A stretch of DNA of 64,000 bases from Georgenia daeguensis (GCF_039537705.1 NZ_BAABBA010000009.1:62001-126000), one strand, 5' to 3'; shown: positions 41,378 to 50,385, numbered from the stretch's first letter. Program-made: numbers and translations. Notes: generated from the letters alone by a model not told the origin.

Positions 41378-41830
41378 ATGCCGGGAGCGCGTGAGAAGAC
41401 GCTGATCTGCTCGTTCTGCGGGAAGCCCGAGAGGGAGGTCGCGAAGATCATCGCCGGTCCCGGCGTCTACATCTGCGACGTCTGCGTCGCGCTGTGCCAG
41501 GACATCCTGTCCGCCGAGGCGAGACCGTCCAGGCCCGCCGAGGCGGAACCGTCCAAGCTCGCCGAGGCGGGACCGTCCCGGGCAGCCGGGGGAGCACCGT
41601 CCCAGGCGGCACCGCCTCAGGAGGCACGTCTGCGGGTGTGGGACGAGATGAGCGCGGAGGAACTGCTCGAGCTGCTGCCGCGCATGGCCGCGGCGTCGGA
41701 CCAGGTCGAGGGCGGGCTGCGCGAGTGTGTGGCGCGGCTGCGGGAGCAGGGCGTCACGTGGGCTCGGATCGGCGAGGCGCTGGGCGTGACCCGGCAGTCG
41801 GCGTGGGGTCGCTTCTCCGGCGAGGAGTGA
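41378..41830 (+). CDS. ClpX-type C4 zinc finger fused to a helix-turn-helix
   Basis: 150 residues. The N-terminal 45 residues are a ClpX zinc-binding domain: Cys11, Cys14, Cys33 and Cys36 in ICSFCGKPEREVAKIIAGPG and YICDVCVALCQDIL. A repetitive linker (EARPSRPAEAEPSKLAEAGPSR) follows. The C-terminus (about 95-150) is helical with a helix-turn-helix LREQGVTWARIGEALGVTRQ. In ClpX this zinc domain dimerises and receives substrates and adaptors; here the ATPase is absent. Possible roles are a transcription factor or a Clp-linked regulator; neither is shown. The start after GGGGAG is preferred to the in-frame ATG at 41342. Confidence 0.85.
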   Translation: MPGAREKTLICSFCGKPEREVAKIIAGPGVYICDVCVALCQDILSAEARPSRPAEAEPSKLAEAGPSRAAGGAPSQAAPPQEARLRVWDEMSAEELLELLPRMAAASDQVEGGLRECVARLREQGVTWARIGEALGVTRQSAWGRFSGEE

Positions 41831-41911
41831 GCGCCGGGCGCTCAGCGGGTCAGGCGCCTTCCCGCGCCAGGCCTTTCACCTGCGAGCGGCTGACCGCAGC
41901 AGCTGCTCGCC

Positions 41912-42280
41912 TCAGCGAGCCGCGGCTCGGGCGCAGGAGACGCAGAGCGTCGCGGTGGGCCGCGCCTCGAGACGGCCCGGCTCGATGGGGTTGCCGCAGT
42001 TCTGGCAGACGCCGTACGTGCCCCGGTCCAGCCGCTCGAGCGCGGCGTCGACCTCGCCGAGCGTGTGCCGCGCGCTCTCGGTGAGCGCGACCACCTGGGC
42101 GCGCTCGTAGCCGATGGTGGTGCCCTCCGCGTCGTGCTCGTCGTCGGCGTTGGCGCCCTCGCTCGCGGCGACGACCTCCTCGAAGGTGCCGTCGAGCGCC
42201 GCCAGGCGGGCCTCGGTGGCCGCGCGCAGCGTGAGGAGACGCTCCCGTGCCGTGCCGTCAGGCTTCTCGCCGTCCGTCAT
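41912..42280 (-). CDS. DksA/TraR-family zinc-finger protein
   Basis: 122 residues. A coiled-coil N-terminal half (ERLLTLRAATEARLAALDG and ALTESARHTLGEVDAALERL) is followed by a C4 zinc finger CQNCGNPIEPGRLEARPTAT and CVSC. DksA-type proteins bind RNA polymerase in the secondary channel; CarD/RbpA-using actinomycetes carry several small relatives of uncertain role. The acidic EGANADDEHDAEGT loop sits where DksA has its functional tip. Starts with ATG and runs towards the zinc-finger/HTH gene (convergent, 81-bp gap with no feature seen). Confidence 0.86.
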   Translation of the reverse strand: MTDGEKPDGTARERLLTLRAATEARLAALDGTFEEVVAASEGANADDEHDAEGTTIGYERAQVVALTESARHTLGEVDAALERLDRGTYGVCQNCGNPIEPGRLEARPTATLCVSCARAAAR

Positions 42281-42385
42281 GCGGACACGGTACTCCGGCC
42301 GCCAGCCGGTGGGGCGAGTTTCCGCGGACGGCCCGGCGAAGCGGCCGCCGTCGTCTCGGGTCGTCGACGCGGGCGTGGGGCAGGC

Positions 42386-43699
42386 TCAGCCGGACGCTCG
42401 CCCCGCCGGGCCCGACGCCGTCGCGCGGAGGAAGGCGGGGTCGGCCAGCCCGGCCGCCGAGAACGCGGCGGCGACGGCGGACATCACCTCGCCCGTCGCT
42501 CCCGCCTCCACGAGGGCGATCGCCGAGCCGCCGAACCCTCCTCCCGTCATGCGTGCGCCGAGCGCCCCGGCCTCTCGGGCCGCGGCCACGGCGAGGTCGA
42601 GCTCGGGGCTGGAGACCTCGTAGTCGTCACGCAGGGACTCGTGCGAGGCGTCCAGCACCGCCCCGGCCCGCCTCAGGGCCGGGCCGGCCAGCCCCTCGGC
42701 GTCCCCGAGGAGGCCGACCAGCGTGCGCACCCGCTCGATCTCGGTGACGACGTGCCGGACCCGGCGGCGCTGCTCGTCGTCCGCCAGGCGCGGCAGGACC
42801 TCGTCGAGCGTGGTGGCGCCGCTCCCGATGTCTTCGGCCACCGCCCGCAGGTCCGGCACCCCGAGCACCGTCGCCGCGGCCTCGCAGACTTGGCGGCGGC
42901 GCGCGTACTGGCCGTCCACGAGGCGGTGCTCGGCGCGCGTGTCGATCACCAGCAGCTCCAGGCCCGCGGCGGTGAGGTTGAGCGGCACGTGCTCCACCTG
43001 CCCATCCCGGCAGTCGAGCAGCAGGGCGTGACCGGCCAGCGCGCGCAGCGCCGCCGCCTGGTCCATGCCGCCGGTGGGGGCACCCGCCACCTCGTTCTCG
43101 GCCCGGACGCACGCCGCGGCGAGACGCGCCCGGCCGCCGTCGTCGGGCGCCCCGGCGGGACCGGCCAGGCCGAGCCCTGCGAGGTCGTCCACCGCGACGG
43201 CGACGGCGCACTCCAGCGCCGCCGACGAGCTCAGCCCCGCACCGGCCGGCACGCACGAGTCGACGGCGACGTCCAGCCCGGGGAGCCCGGCGGCGAGGCC
43301 CTCGGCCTCCAGCGCCCAGAGGACGCCCGCGACGTACGCGGCCCAGCCGCGCACCTCGCCGGTCGTGCCGACGGGACCGACCGCGTCGAGGTCCACCTCG
43401 CGCGCGGGCCCCGGCTCCTGGGCGCTGACGAGGCGCAGCCGGCGGGTGCCCGGGCGCGCGGCGACGGCCACGTAGGTACGGTGCGGCAGGGCGATCGGCA
43501 GGCACAGCCCGCCGTTGTAGTCGGTGTGCTCGCCGACGATGTTGACCCGCCCCGGCGCCGACCACACGCCGTCGGGCTCGCCCCCGAAGGTGGTCGCGAA
43601 CAGCGCGCGAACCCGGGCGGCGCCGGTGGCGTCGTCCCACGCGGGCTGCGGCGACGGCACGGCGGGCTGCGGGGAGGAACCGCGCGGGCCGCCGCTCAC
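42386..43699 (-). CDS. galK: Galactokinase
   Basis: 437 residues, GTG start overlapping the galT stop. Phosphorylates galactose to galactose-1-phosphate in the Leloir pathway. GHMP-kinase signatures: the galactose-binding GRVNIVGEHTDYNGGLCLPI, the phosphate loop VPAGAGLSSSAALECAVAVA, GGMDQAAALRA and the C-terminal RMTGGGFGGSAIALV. The N-terminal 30 residues are Pro/Ser-rich and not conserved. Third gene of the DeoR-galT-galK operon. Confidence 0.95.
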   Translation of the reverse strand: MSGGPRGSSPQPAVPSPQPAWDDATGAARVRALFATTFGGEPDGVWSAPGRVNIVGEHTDYNGGLCLPIALPHRTYVAVAARPGTRRLRLVSAQEPGPAREVDLDAVGPVGTTGEVRGWAAYVAGVLWALEAEGLAAGLPGLDVAVDSCVPAGAGLSSSAALECAVAVAVDDLAGLGLAGPAGAPDDGGRARLAAACVRAENEVAGAPTGGMDQAAALRALAGHALLLDCRDGQVEHVPLNLTAAGLELLVIDTRAEHRLVDGQYARRRQVCEAAATVLGVPDLRAVAEDIGSGATTLDEVLPRLADDEQRRRVRHVVTEIERVRTLVGLLGDAEGLAGPALRRAGAVLDASHESLRDDYEVSSPELDLAVAAAREAGALGARMTGGGFGGSAIALVEAGATGEVMSAVAAAFSAAGLADPAFLRATASGPAGRASG

Positions 43700-44925
43700 G
43701 CGCCCGGCTCCTCGACGTCGTCGGAGACGACCTCGCGCCACCGGTCGGCGATGCGCTCCGGCGTCGTGTCCGAGATCCAGGCCCCCATGCCGGACTCGGA
43801 GCCGGCCAGGTACTTCAGCTTCCCCGGCGCCCGGAGCACGGAGAACAGCTGCAGGTGCAGCCGCAGGTCCTCCCTGCCCTCACGGACCGGCGCCTGGTGC
43901 CAGGCCGCGATGTACGGGAGCGTGATCGGCTCGCCGGCGTGGCGCGAGCCCTCCGGGTGCGTGAAGAACCGGTCGCCCGCCTGCAGCACCCGCAGGTAGA
44001 GCCGGGCGAGATCGGCCCGCTCGGCGTCCGTCAGCGCGGGCAGGTCAGGCACGTCCCGGCGCGGCGCCAGGTGGATCTCCACGGGCCAGCGTGCGGCGGC
44101 GGGGACGTACGCCGCCCAGTGCTCGGACTCCGCGACGACGCGCCGGCCGGCCCGCAGCTCTGCCTCGAGCACGTCGCGGAGCAGGTTCCCCCCGGTGTGC
44201 TCGCGATGGGCCCGGGCCTGGCGCAGCATCGTCGCCGTGCGCGGGGCCAGGTAGGGGTATGCGTAGATCTGCCCGTGCGGGTGGTGCAGCGTCACCCCGA
44301 TCTCCTTGCCCCGGTTCTCGAAGCAGAAGACCTGCTCGACGCCGGGCAGCTGCCCGAGCGCGGCCGTGCGGTCCGCCCACGCCTCGATGACGGTGCGCAT
44401 CCGGCGCGTGCCCACGCCGGCGAGCGAGCCGGACGGGTCCGGTGAGAAGCAGATGACCTCGCAGCGTCCGGAGGCCGGCCGCGTGGGCCAGAGCTCCTCG
44501 CCGTCCAGGTGCGTGACCTGGTCCGGCACGCCCGGGACGGCCACCAGCGAGGGGAAGCGGTTCTCGAAGACGACGACGTCGTAGTCGGTGTCCGGGATCT
44601 CGCCGTCGGAGTACGCGGCCCCCGGCCGTGCCGGGGCGAGGGGGTTGGCGTCGGCCGGCGGGAGGAACGTGCGGTTCATCCGGTGGCTCGCCATCGGGAC
44701 CCACTCGCCGGTGAGGACGTCGTACCGCATCTCGGGGGCGGTCGCCGGGCGCGTCGTGCCGTCCGGCCCGACGACGTCGGCGAAGCGGTGGGGGAGCGGC
44801 CGGGGGTCGTCCAGGCGGCGGGTCGCGCCGCCGGAGACGTACGGCTCGGAGTCGTCGAAGTAGATCAGCTCACGCCCGTCCGCGAGGCGGGTGGACGTGC
44901 GGCGCACGCGTGCGGTCCCGGTCAT
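43696..44925 (-). CDS. galT: Galactose-1-phosphate uridylyltransferase
   Basis: 409 residues. Exchanges UMP between UDP-glucose and galactose-1-phosphate. HIT-superfamily active site GVTLHHPHGQIYAYPYLAP with the uridylylated His of HPH. YDVLTGEWVPMASHRMNRTF, FENRFPSL and a second motif VEIHLAPRRDVPDL are present. ATG overlaps the stop of the DeoR gene, and the stop overlaps galK, so the three genes are coupled. Confidence 0.95.
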   Translation of the reverse strand: MTGTARVRRTSTRLADGRELIYFDDSEPYVSGGATRRLDDPRPLPHRFADVVGPDGTTRPATAPEMRYDVLTGEWVPMASHRMNRTFLPPADANPLAPARPGAAYSDGEIPDTDYDVVVFENRFPSLVAVPGVPDQVTHLDGEELWPTRPASGRCEVICFSPDPSGSLAGVGTRRMRTVIEAWADRTAALGQLPGVEQVFCFENRGKEIGVTLHHPHGQIYAYPYLAPRTATMLRQARAHREHTGGNLLRDVLEAELRAGRRVVAESEHWAAYVPAAARWPVEIHLAPRRDVPDLPALTDAERADLARLYLRVLQAGDRFFTHPEGSRHAGEPITLPYIAAWHQAPVREGREDLRLHLQLFSVLRAPGKLKYLAGSESGMGAWISDTTPERIADRWREVVSDDVEEPGA

Positions 44926-45755
44926 CGTGCCGCCTCCGTGCCGGCCACCTCGAGGAGGATGCCGTGCCGCTCGGCGGCCTCGCGGGTGGCGTCCCCGGGG
45001 TCGGCGTCGGTGACGAGGACGGCGATGTCCTGCACCGCGCAGAAGGTCCGCAGCCCGAGGACGCCCCACTTGGAGGCGTCGAGCACGGCGACCGGGGTGC
45101 GGGCGCTGGCCACCATCGCGGCGTTCGTCGCGGCCTCCGACAGGTTGGGCGTCATCAGGCCGATGCCCGGGTCGAAGCCGTGCGCGCCGAGGAACGCCCA
45201 CTCCACCTGCAGTGTGCGCAGCGTGTCCACCGCGACGGGCCCGACGAGGGCGTCCGAGCGCGTGCGCTCCCCGCCCGTGAGGAGGACGGTCGGCGCGGGC
45301 CGGGACTCGGCGCGAGCCTGCTCCACCGCCTCGTGCAGGACCTGCGCGGCGGGCAGCGAGTTGGTGATCACCGTCAGGGTGCCCAGGTGCGGGAGCGTGG
45401 AGAGGGCCCGGGCGACGGCGAGCGTCGTCGTCCCGCCGGTGAGGGCGACGGAGTCGCCCGGACGCACCCGCGCCGCCGCGAGCTCGCCGATGGCGGCCTT
45501 CTCCGCCTGCTGGTGGGACTCCTTCGTGCGGAAGTACGGCTCCTCGGCGGCCCCCGCCGGAGCGACGGCGCCACCGTGCACCCGGTCCACCAGCCCGCGC
45601 GCGACCAGGTCGGTGATGTCACGGCGGACGGTCATCTCGGAGACGCCGAGCGCGTCGACGACCTCCGCGACGCGCACGCCGCCGTGCCGGGCGACCTGAC
45701 CGAGGATGTAGTCCTGCCGCTGGCGGGCGAGAAGCGGGACCCCGTCGGTGACCAT
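44922..45755 (-). CDS. DeoR-family regulator of the galactose operon
   Basis: 277 residues. The N-terminal DeoR helix-turn-helix (RQDYILGQVARHGGVRVAEV, SEMTVRRDITDLVARGLVDRVHGGA) is followed by a sugar-phosphate-binding DeoRC domain (DSVALTGGTTTLAVARAL, FLGAHGFDPGIGLMTPNLSEAA). First gene of an operon with galT and galK, so it should sense a galactose-derived phosphate and control its own operon. ATG follows the proposed -10 by only six bases, suggesting a leaderless mRNA. Confidence 0.92.
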   Translation of the reverse strand: MVTDGVPLLARQRQDYILGQVARHGGVRVAEVVDALGVSEMTVRRDITDLVARGLVDRVHGGAVAPAGAAEEPYFRTKESHQQAEKAAIGELAAARVRPGDSVALTGGTTTLAVARALSTLPHLGTLTVITNSLPAAQVLHEAVEQARAESRPAPTVLLTGGERTRSDALVGPVAVDTLRTLQVEWAFLGAHGFDPGIGLMTPNLSEAATNAAMVASARTPVAVLDASKWGVLGLRTFCAVQDIAVLVTDADPGDATREAAERHGILLEVAGTEAAR

Positions 45756-45761
45756 GACCGA

Positions 45762-45790
45762 AGTGTGCCAGCCCGACCAAAACCGCACAA
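45762..45790 (-). promoter_or_regulatory. Promoter of the deoR-galTK operon
   Basis: On the minus strand TTGTGC (45790-45785) and CACACT (45767-45762) are separated by 17 bases. A start site 6-7 bases downstream would coincide with the ATG at 45755. The spacer contains GGTTTTGGTCGGG, a possible operator half. The rest of the gap to 45966 shows no gene. Confidence 0.5.
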
Positions 45791-45965
45791 GGTCGAACAT
45801 CGCGGGTTCATCGCCCCGGCAGCGGGACGTCAGGCTGCCGGGTACGCGACGGCCGCCGTCCGGCAGGCGTGCCAGAACGTGGTCAAAGAGGTCCGTACCT
45901 GCCAAGATGTCCGGGTGCCGACGCCGACCCACCCCTCGATCCCGGGCCCCGGGAACTGCTGAGCC

Positions 45966-46529
45966 GTGCACCTACCGGAACGTCGCGCGGGCCAGGTGCG
46001 CATCGGGGTCGCGCTGCAGATCCCGCCGCCCTACTCGACCTGGCTGCAGGGTGTGCGCGCCCGCCTCCACGACCCGATGGCGCGCTCGATCCCGCCCCAC
46101 GTCACGCTCCTGCCGCCGACGGTGGTGGAGGCGGACCAGATCGACGACGTCACCGAGCACCTGGCGACGATCGCCGCGCGCACCACGCCGTTCGTCATGG
46201 CTCTGAGGGGGGCCGGCACGTTCCGGCCGGTCAGCCCCGTGGTCTTCGTCAACGTGGTCCGTGGGGCGGACCGCTGCGAGGCGCTCCAGCGGGAGGTGCG
46301 CACGGGGCTGCTCGCCCAGGAGCTGCGGTTCCCGTACCACCCGCACGTCACGGTCGCCCACGACCTCGACGACGGCTCCCTCGACGCGGCCATGGAGCTG
46401 GTCGCGGACTTCGAGGCCACCTACGCCCAGGGCAGCATGCGCCTGTACGAGCACGGCGACGACGGCGTCTGGCGCACCGTCGCGCGCCTCGTCCTCGCTG
46501 GCTCCCGGGTCGAGGACCCGGTCTCGTAG
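45966..46529 (+). CDS. 2H phosphoesterase (2'-5' RNA ligase/LigT-like)
   Basis: 187 residues, GTG start. The two catalytic H-x-T motifs are HVTL at His45 and HVTV at His127, about 80 residues apart, as in the LigT/CPDase superfamily. These enzymes open cyclic phosphates or join RNA ends in vitro; the cellular substrate is rarely known. Ends 10 bases before the mannose-1-phosphate guanylyltransferase gene, so the two are probably co-transcribed. Confidence 0.87.
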   Translation: MHLPERRAGQVRIGVALQIPPPYSTWLQGVRARLHDPMARSIPPHVTLLPPTVVEADQIDDVTEHLATIAARTTPFVMALRGAGTFRPVSPVVFVNVVRGADRCEALQREVRTGLLAQELRFPYHPHVTVAHDLDDGSLDAAMELVADFEATYAQGSMRLYEHGDDGVWRTVARLVLAGSRVEDPVS

Positions 46530-46539
46530 GGTTGGGGCC

Positions 46540-47661
46540 ATGCCGCAGAACCCGCCCGAGCCGCTGCACGCCATCGTCCCCGCCGGGGGTGCGGGCACCC
46601 GGCTGTGGCCGCTCTCGCGCCGTGGCGCGCCGAAGTTCCTCCTCGACCTGACCGGCTCGGGCCGCACCCTGCTGCAGCAGACCCACGACCGGCTGCGCGC
46701 GCTCACCGAGGGAGGCGGCGTCGTCGTGGTCACCGGCAGCGCCCACGCCCCCGCGGTGCTGGACCAGCTGCCGGACGTCGGCGAGGAGAACCTGCTCGCC
46801 GAGCCGAGCCCGCGCGACTCCATGGCGGCGATCGCGCTCGCGGCCGCGGTCGTGCGCCGCCGCCACGGCGACGTCGTGGTCGGCTCGTTCGCCGCGGACC
46901 ACGTCATCGCCGACCAGGCGGCGTTCGAGCGGGCCGTGCGGGAGGCCGTCACCGTCGCCCGGGCCGGCTACGTGGTCACGATCGGCATCGAGGCCGACCA
47001 CCCGTCCACCGCCTTCGGGTACGTCCGCTCCGGCGACCCGGTCGCGCTCGCGGACGGCACCCCGGCGCCCACCGCCCGCCACGTCCTCGGCTTCACCGAG
47101 AAGCCCGACGCCGCCACGGCCGCCGAGTACCTCGCGACGGGGGAGTACCGCTGGAACGCAGGCATGTTCGTGGTCCGGGCGGACGTCCTCCTCGACCACC
47201 TGCGTTCCCAGCGGCCCGTGCTGCACGCCGGGATCGACGAGATCGCCGACGCCTGGGACACCCCCGCCCGGAAGGCCGTGCTGGACCGGGTCTGGCCGAC
47301 GCTGGAGAAGATCGCCATCGACCACGCGATCGCGGAGCCGGTCGCCGCGGAGGGCGGCGTCGCCGTCGTGCCCGCGGCGATGGGCTGGGACGACGTCGGG
47401 GACTTCGCCAGCCTGGCCGGTCTCGTCCCCGCCGGGGACGACGGGGTGCGGGTGCTGGGGGAGCGCGGCCAGGTCCTGGCCGACGACGCCGAGGGCGCCC
47501 TCGTCGTGCCCGGCACCGGGCGGACGATCGCGGTGCTCGGCGTCCCGGGCCTCGTCGTCGTCGACACCCCGGACGCGCTGCTGATCACCACCCGCGAGCA
47601 CGCCCAGCGGGTCAAGGGGGTCGTCGAGAGCCTCGGCGAGGCGCGCGACCACCTCCGGTGA
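46540..47661 (+). CDS. manC: Mannose-1-phosphate guanylyltransferase
   Basis: 373 residues. Makes GDP-mannose from mannose-1-phosphate and GTP for glycan and glycolipid synthesis. The nucleotide-binding motif is VPAGGAGTRLWPLSRRGAPKFLLDL, followed by AEPSPRDSMAAIALAA, FAADHVI and GFTEKPDAATAAEYL with YRWNAGMFVVRADVLL. The C-terminal VVVDTPDALLITTREHAQRVK is typical of the actinobacterial single-domain form. No isomerase domain is fused. The gene partial at the right window edge may provide its substrate if it is a phosphomannomutase. Confidence 0.93.
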   Translation: MPQNPPEPLHAIVPAGGAGTRLWPLSRRGAPKFLLDLTGSGRTLLQQTHDRLRALTEGGGVVVVTGSAHAPAVLDQLPDVGEENLLAEPSPRDSMAAIALAAAVVRRRHGDVVVGSFAADHVIADQAAFERAVREAVTVARAGYVVTIGIEADHPSTAFGYVRSGDPVALADGTPAPTARHVLGFTEKPDAATAAEYLATGEYRWNAGMFVVRADVLLDHLRSQRPVLHAGIDEIADAWDTPARKAVLDRVWPTLEKIAIDHAIAEPVAAEGGVAVVPAAMGWDDVGDFASLAGLVPAGDDGVRVLGERGQVLADDAEGALVVPGTGRTIAVLGVPGLVVVDTPDALLITTREHAQRVKGVVESLGEARDHLR

Positions 47662-47748
47662 CGCGCGCCGCCCCGGCGCGGCCACGCCGGGGCGCCGGCC
47701 CCGCACCGGGCGCTGCGGGCGGTCCGGCGGCGGACTAGGGTCGATCCC

Positions 47749-49017
47749 GTGCGACCCGTCCCAGCCCCGACCGGCTCGGCCGTCGCCCGGCGCGTCAACG
47801 CGATCGTCGCCGGGCTCGAGCCGGACCTCATCGCCGTGCGCCGGCACCTCCACGCCCATCCCGAGCCGGCCTGGATGGAGCACGAGACGACGGCGTACGT
47901 CGCCGAGAAGCTGCGGGCCGCCGGGCTCGAGCCCCGCCCGCTCAAGGGCAGCGGGCTGATCGTCAACATCGGCGCCGACCCCCGGGATCACGGCCGCCGC
48001 CGCATCGGCCTGCGCGGCGACCTCGACGCCCTGCCGCTGACCGAGACCTCGGGCCTGCCGTTCGCCTCCACCCGCGACGGGTACGCCCACGCCTGCGGGC
48101 ACGACATCCACACCACCGCCGTGCTCGGCGCCGCCCTCACGCTCAAGCAGCTCGACGACGACGGCAAGCTCCCGGTCGGGGTGCGCTGCATCTTCCAGCC
48201 CGCCGAGGAGGTGCAGCCGGGCGGTGCCGTGGCGGCCATCGACCAGGGCGCGCTCGACGGCGTGGAGCAGATCTACGCGCTCCACTGCGACCCGAAGGTG
48301 ACGGTGGGGCAGGTGGGCTCCCGCATCGGCGCGATCACCGCGGCCTCGGACACCGTCACCATCACCGTGACCTCCGACGGCGGTCACACCTCCCGGCCGC
48401 ACCTGACGGGCGACGTCGTCTTCGCCCTCGGCCAGCTCATCACGACCCTGCCCGCCGTCCTCGGCCGGCGGATGGACCCCCGTGCCGGCGTCAACCTCAC
48501 CTGGGGCGCCGTCCACGCGGGCAAGGCGGCCAACGCGATCCCGGCCACGGGGTCGGTCACCGGCACCATCCGGAGCCTCGACTCACGCGAGTGGCACCGG
48601 GCCGCGAAGATCGTCCAGGAGTCGGTGGACCACGTCGTCGCCCCCTACGACGTCGAGGTCTCCCTCAGCTACGCCCGCGGCATCCCGCCGGTGGTCAACG
48701 AGGAGCGCGCGGTGCGCGTGGTCGACGCCGCCGCCAAGGACGTCATCGGTCCCGACGCTGTCGTCCTGACCGAGCAGTCCCTCGGCGGCGAGGACTTCGC
48801 CTGGTACCTGACCCGGGTACCGGGGGCGCTGGTCCGGCTGGGGACCCGCGCACCGGGCGGACCGTCGTACGACCTCCACCGAGGGGACATCGTGTTCGAC
48901 GAACGCGCGATCGCCATCGGCGCCAGGGTCCTCGTGCGCACGGCACTGCTCGCCGGCGACGGGCAGATCGGCGAGGGGGCCCGGACGACGGCGGAGGCGG
49001 CCGCGGCGGCGTCGTGA
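47749..49017 (+). CDS. M20-family amidohydrolase
   Basis: 422 residues, GTG start. Dinuclear-metal hydrolase of the N-acyl amino acid/hippurate type: RRHLHAHPEPAWMEHETTAY, RGDLDALPL, the metal site HACGHDIHTTAVLGAALTL and the catalytic IFQPAEEVQPGGAVAAID. The lid domain contains HAGKAANAIPATGSVTGTIR, and SLGGEDFAWYL gives a late metal ligand. Substrate unknown; candidates are N-acetylated or amide-linked amino acids. The Ala-rich C-terminus is not conserved. It precedes the nucleoside transporter operon, separated by 255 bp containing a likely operator. Confidence 0.9.
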   Translation: MRPVPAPTGSAVARRVNAIVAGLEPDLIAVRRHLHAHPEPAWMEHETTAYVAEKLRAAGLEPRPLKGSGLIVNIGADPRDHGRRRIGLRGDLDALPLTETSGLPFASTRDGYAHACGHDIHTTAVLGAALTLKQLDDDGKLPVGVRCIFQPAEEVQPGGAVAAIDQGALDGVEQIYALHCDPKVTVGQVGSRIGAITAASDTVTITVTSDGGHTSRPHLTGDVVFALGQLITTLPAVLGRRMDPRAGVNLTWGAVHAGKAANAIPATGSVTGTIRSLDSREWHRAAKIVQESVDHVVAPYDVEVSLSYARGIPPVVNEERAVRVVDAAAKDVIGPDAVVLTEQSLGGEDFAWYLTRVPGALVRLGTRAPGGPSYDLHRGDIVFDERAIAIGARVLVRTALLAGDGQIGEGARTTAEAAAAAS

Positions 49018-49084
49018 CCGCCCCGGAATCGGGACGGGCCCGGCCGGATCCTGGGACTTTGGGCCCGGACCGGCCCCCTGAGCC

Positions 49085-49112
49085 GTTACCGCAAGTGAAA
49101 CATTTCGGTAAC
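49085..49112 (+). promoter_or_regulatory. Inverted repeat upstream of nucleoside importer operon
   Basis: GTTACCG (49085-49091) and CGGTAAC (49106-49112) flank a 14-bp centre that itself contains the palindrome GAAACATTTC. The site is 160 bp before the BMP lipoprotein gene, in a stretch much less GC-rich than its surroundings, and is the best operator candidate for the whole operon. Regulator unknown. The remaining gap 49113-49272 shows no gene. Confidence 0.6.
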
Positions 49113-49272
49113 GCTTTCCCCGAAGATCTCACGATGTGGCTCGCCCCGCGGGCCGGGCGGGTTAATGTCGGCCTGTTGACCGCCGATCCAGGACCGCGCG
49201 GACGGGTGCTCTCCCTGAAGAGCGTGCGACCCGGCTCCACGGGCCTCGGCCCCACACATGCAGGAGATACGC

Positions 49273-50385
49273 GTGAAGAAGAGCATCTACGCGACGGCGC
49301 TTGCTGCGACCGCCGCCCTCGCGCTCGCGGCCTGTGGCGCAGCGCCCGAGGACGAGCCCGCCGGCAACGCCACCGGTGACGGCGGCACCAGCGCGGCCGG
49401 GGGTGACAACGCCGACTTCCTCGCCTGCGTCGTCTCCGACCAGGGCGGCTGGGACGACCAGTCCTTCAACCAGTCCGCGTACGAGGGCCTCCAGGCCGCC
49501 GTCGAGGACCTCGGCATCGAGCAGGCGGACGCCGAGTCCCAGGCCGACTCCGACTACGGCCCGAACGTCGACTCGATGGTCCAGCAGGGCTGCGACCTGA
49601 CCATCGGTGTCGGCTTCCTCCTCGAGGACCCGATCCAGCAGGCCGCCGAGGCGAACCCGGACACGAACTTCGCCCTCATCGACTCCGCGTTCTCCGGCCC
49701 GGACTTCGCGCCGGTCGAGCTCGACAACGCCAAGCCGATCCTCTTCAACACCGCCGAGGCCTCCTACCTCGCCGGCTACGTCGCCGCCGCGACGACCAAG
49801 ACCGGCACCGTCGCCACCTTCGGCGGCATGCAGATCCCGTCCGTCTCCATCTTCATGGACGGCTTCGCCGACGGCGTCGCCAAGTACAACGAGGACAACG
49901 GCGCCGACGTCCAGCTGCTCGGCTGGGACAAGGAGGCCCAGAACGGCTCCTTCACCGGTGACTTCGACAACCAGGCCAACGGCCAGACCCTGACCGAGCA
50001 GTTCATCGCCCAGGGCGCCGACATCGTCATGCCGGTGGCCGGCCCGGTCGGCCTCGGCGCCGCGGCGGCCGCGAAGGCCGCGGGCGACGTGAAGATCATC
50101 GGCGTGGACTCCGACTGGTACGAGTCGACGGAGTACGGCGACATCGTGCTGACCTCCGTGGTCAAGAAGATCGGCCAGGCGGTCCAGGACACCATCACCG
50201 AGTCCGTCGAGGACAACTTCACCCCTGAGCCGTACGTCGGCACGCTGGAGAACGAGGGCGTGGGCCTGGCCCCGTTCCACGACTTCGACGCCGAGGTCTC
50301 GCAGGAGGTCAAGGACGCGGTCGCCCAGCTGCAGGAGCAGATCATCTCGGGCGAGCTCGTCGTGGAGACGCCTAACGCACCGTGA
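49273..50385 (+). CDS. BMP-family nucleoside-binding lipoprotein
   Basis: 370 residues, GTG start placed after AGGAGA. Lipoprotein signal peptide with lipobox LAAC and lipidated Cys21, a Gly/Ala spacer, then a BMP/PnrA domain (VVSDQGGWDDQSFNQSAYEGL; FIAQGADIVMPVAGPVGLGA; IIGVDSDWYESTEYGDIVLTS). Members bind purine and pyrimidine nucleosides at the outer face. Downstream cdd and deoA support nucleosides as substrate. The ATG at 49258 overlaps the RBS and is less likely. Confidence 0.93.
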   Translation: MKKSIYATALAATAALALAACGAAPEDEPAGNATGDGGTSAAGGDNADFLACVVSDQGGWDDQSFNQSAYEGLQAAVEDLGIEQADAESQADSDYGPNVDSMVQQGCDLTIGVGFLLEDPIQQAAEANPDTNFALIDSAFSGPDFAPVELDNAKPILFNTAEASYLAGYVAAATTKTGTVATFGGMQIPSVSIFMDGFADGVAKYNEDNGADVQLLGWDKEAQNGSFTGDFDNQANGQTLTEQFIAQGADIVMPVAGPVGLGAAAAAKAAGDVKIIGVDSDWYESTEYGDIVLTSVVKKIGQAVQDTITESVEDNFTPEPYVGTLENEGVGLAPFHDFDAEVSQEVKDAVAQLQEQIISGELVVETPNAP

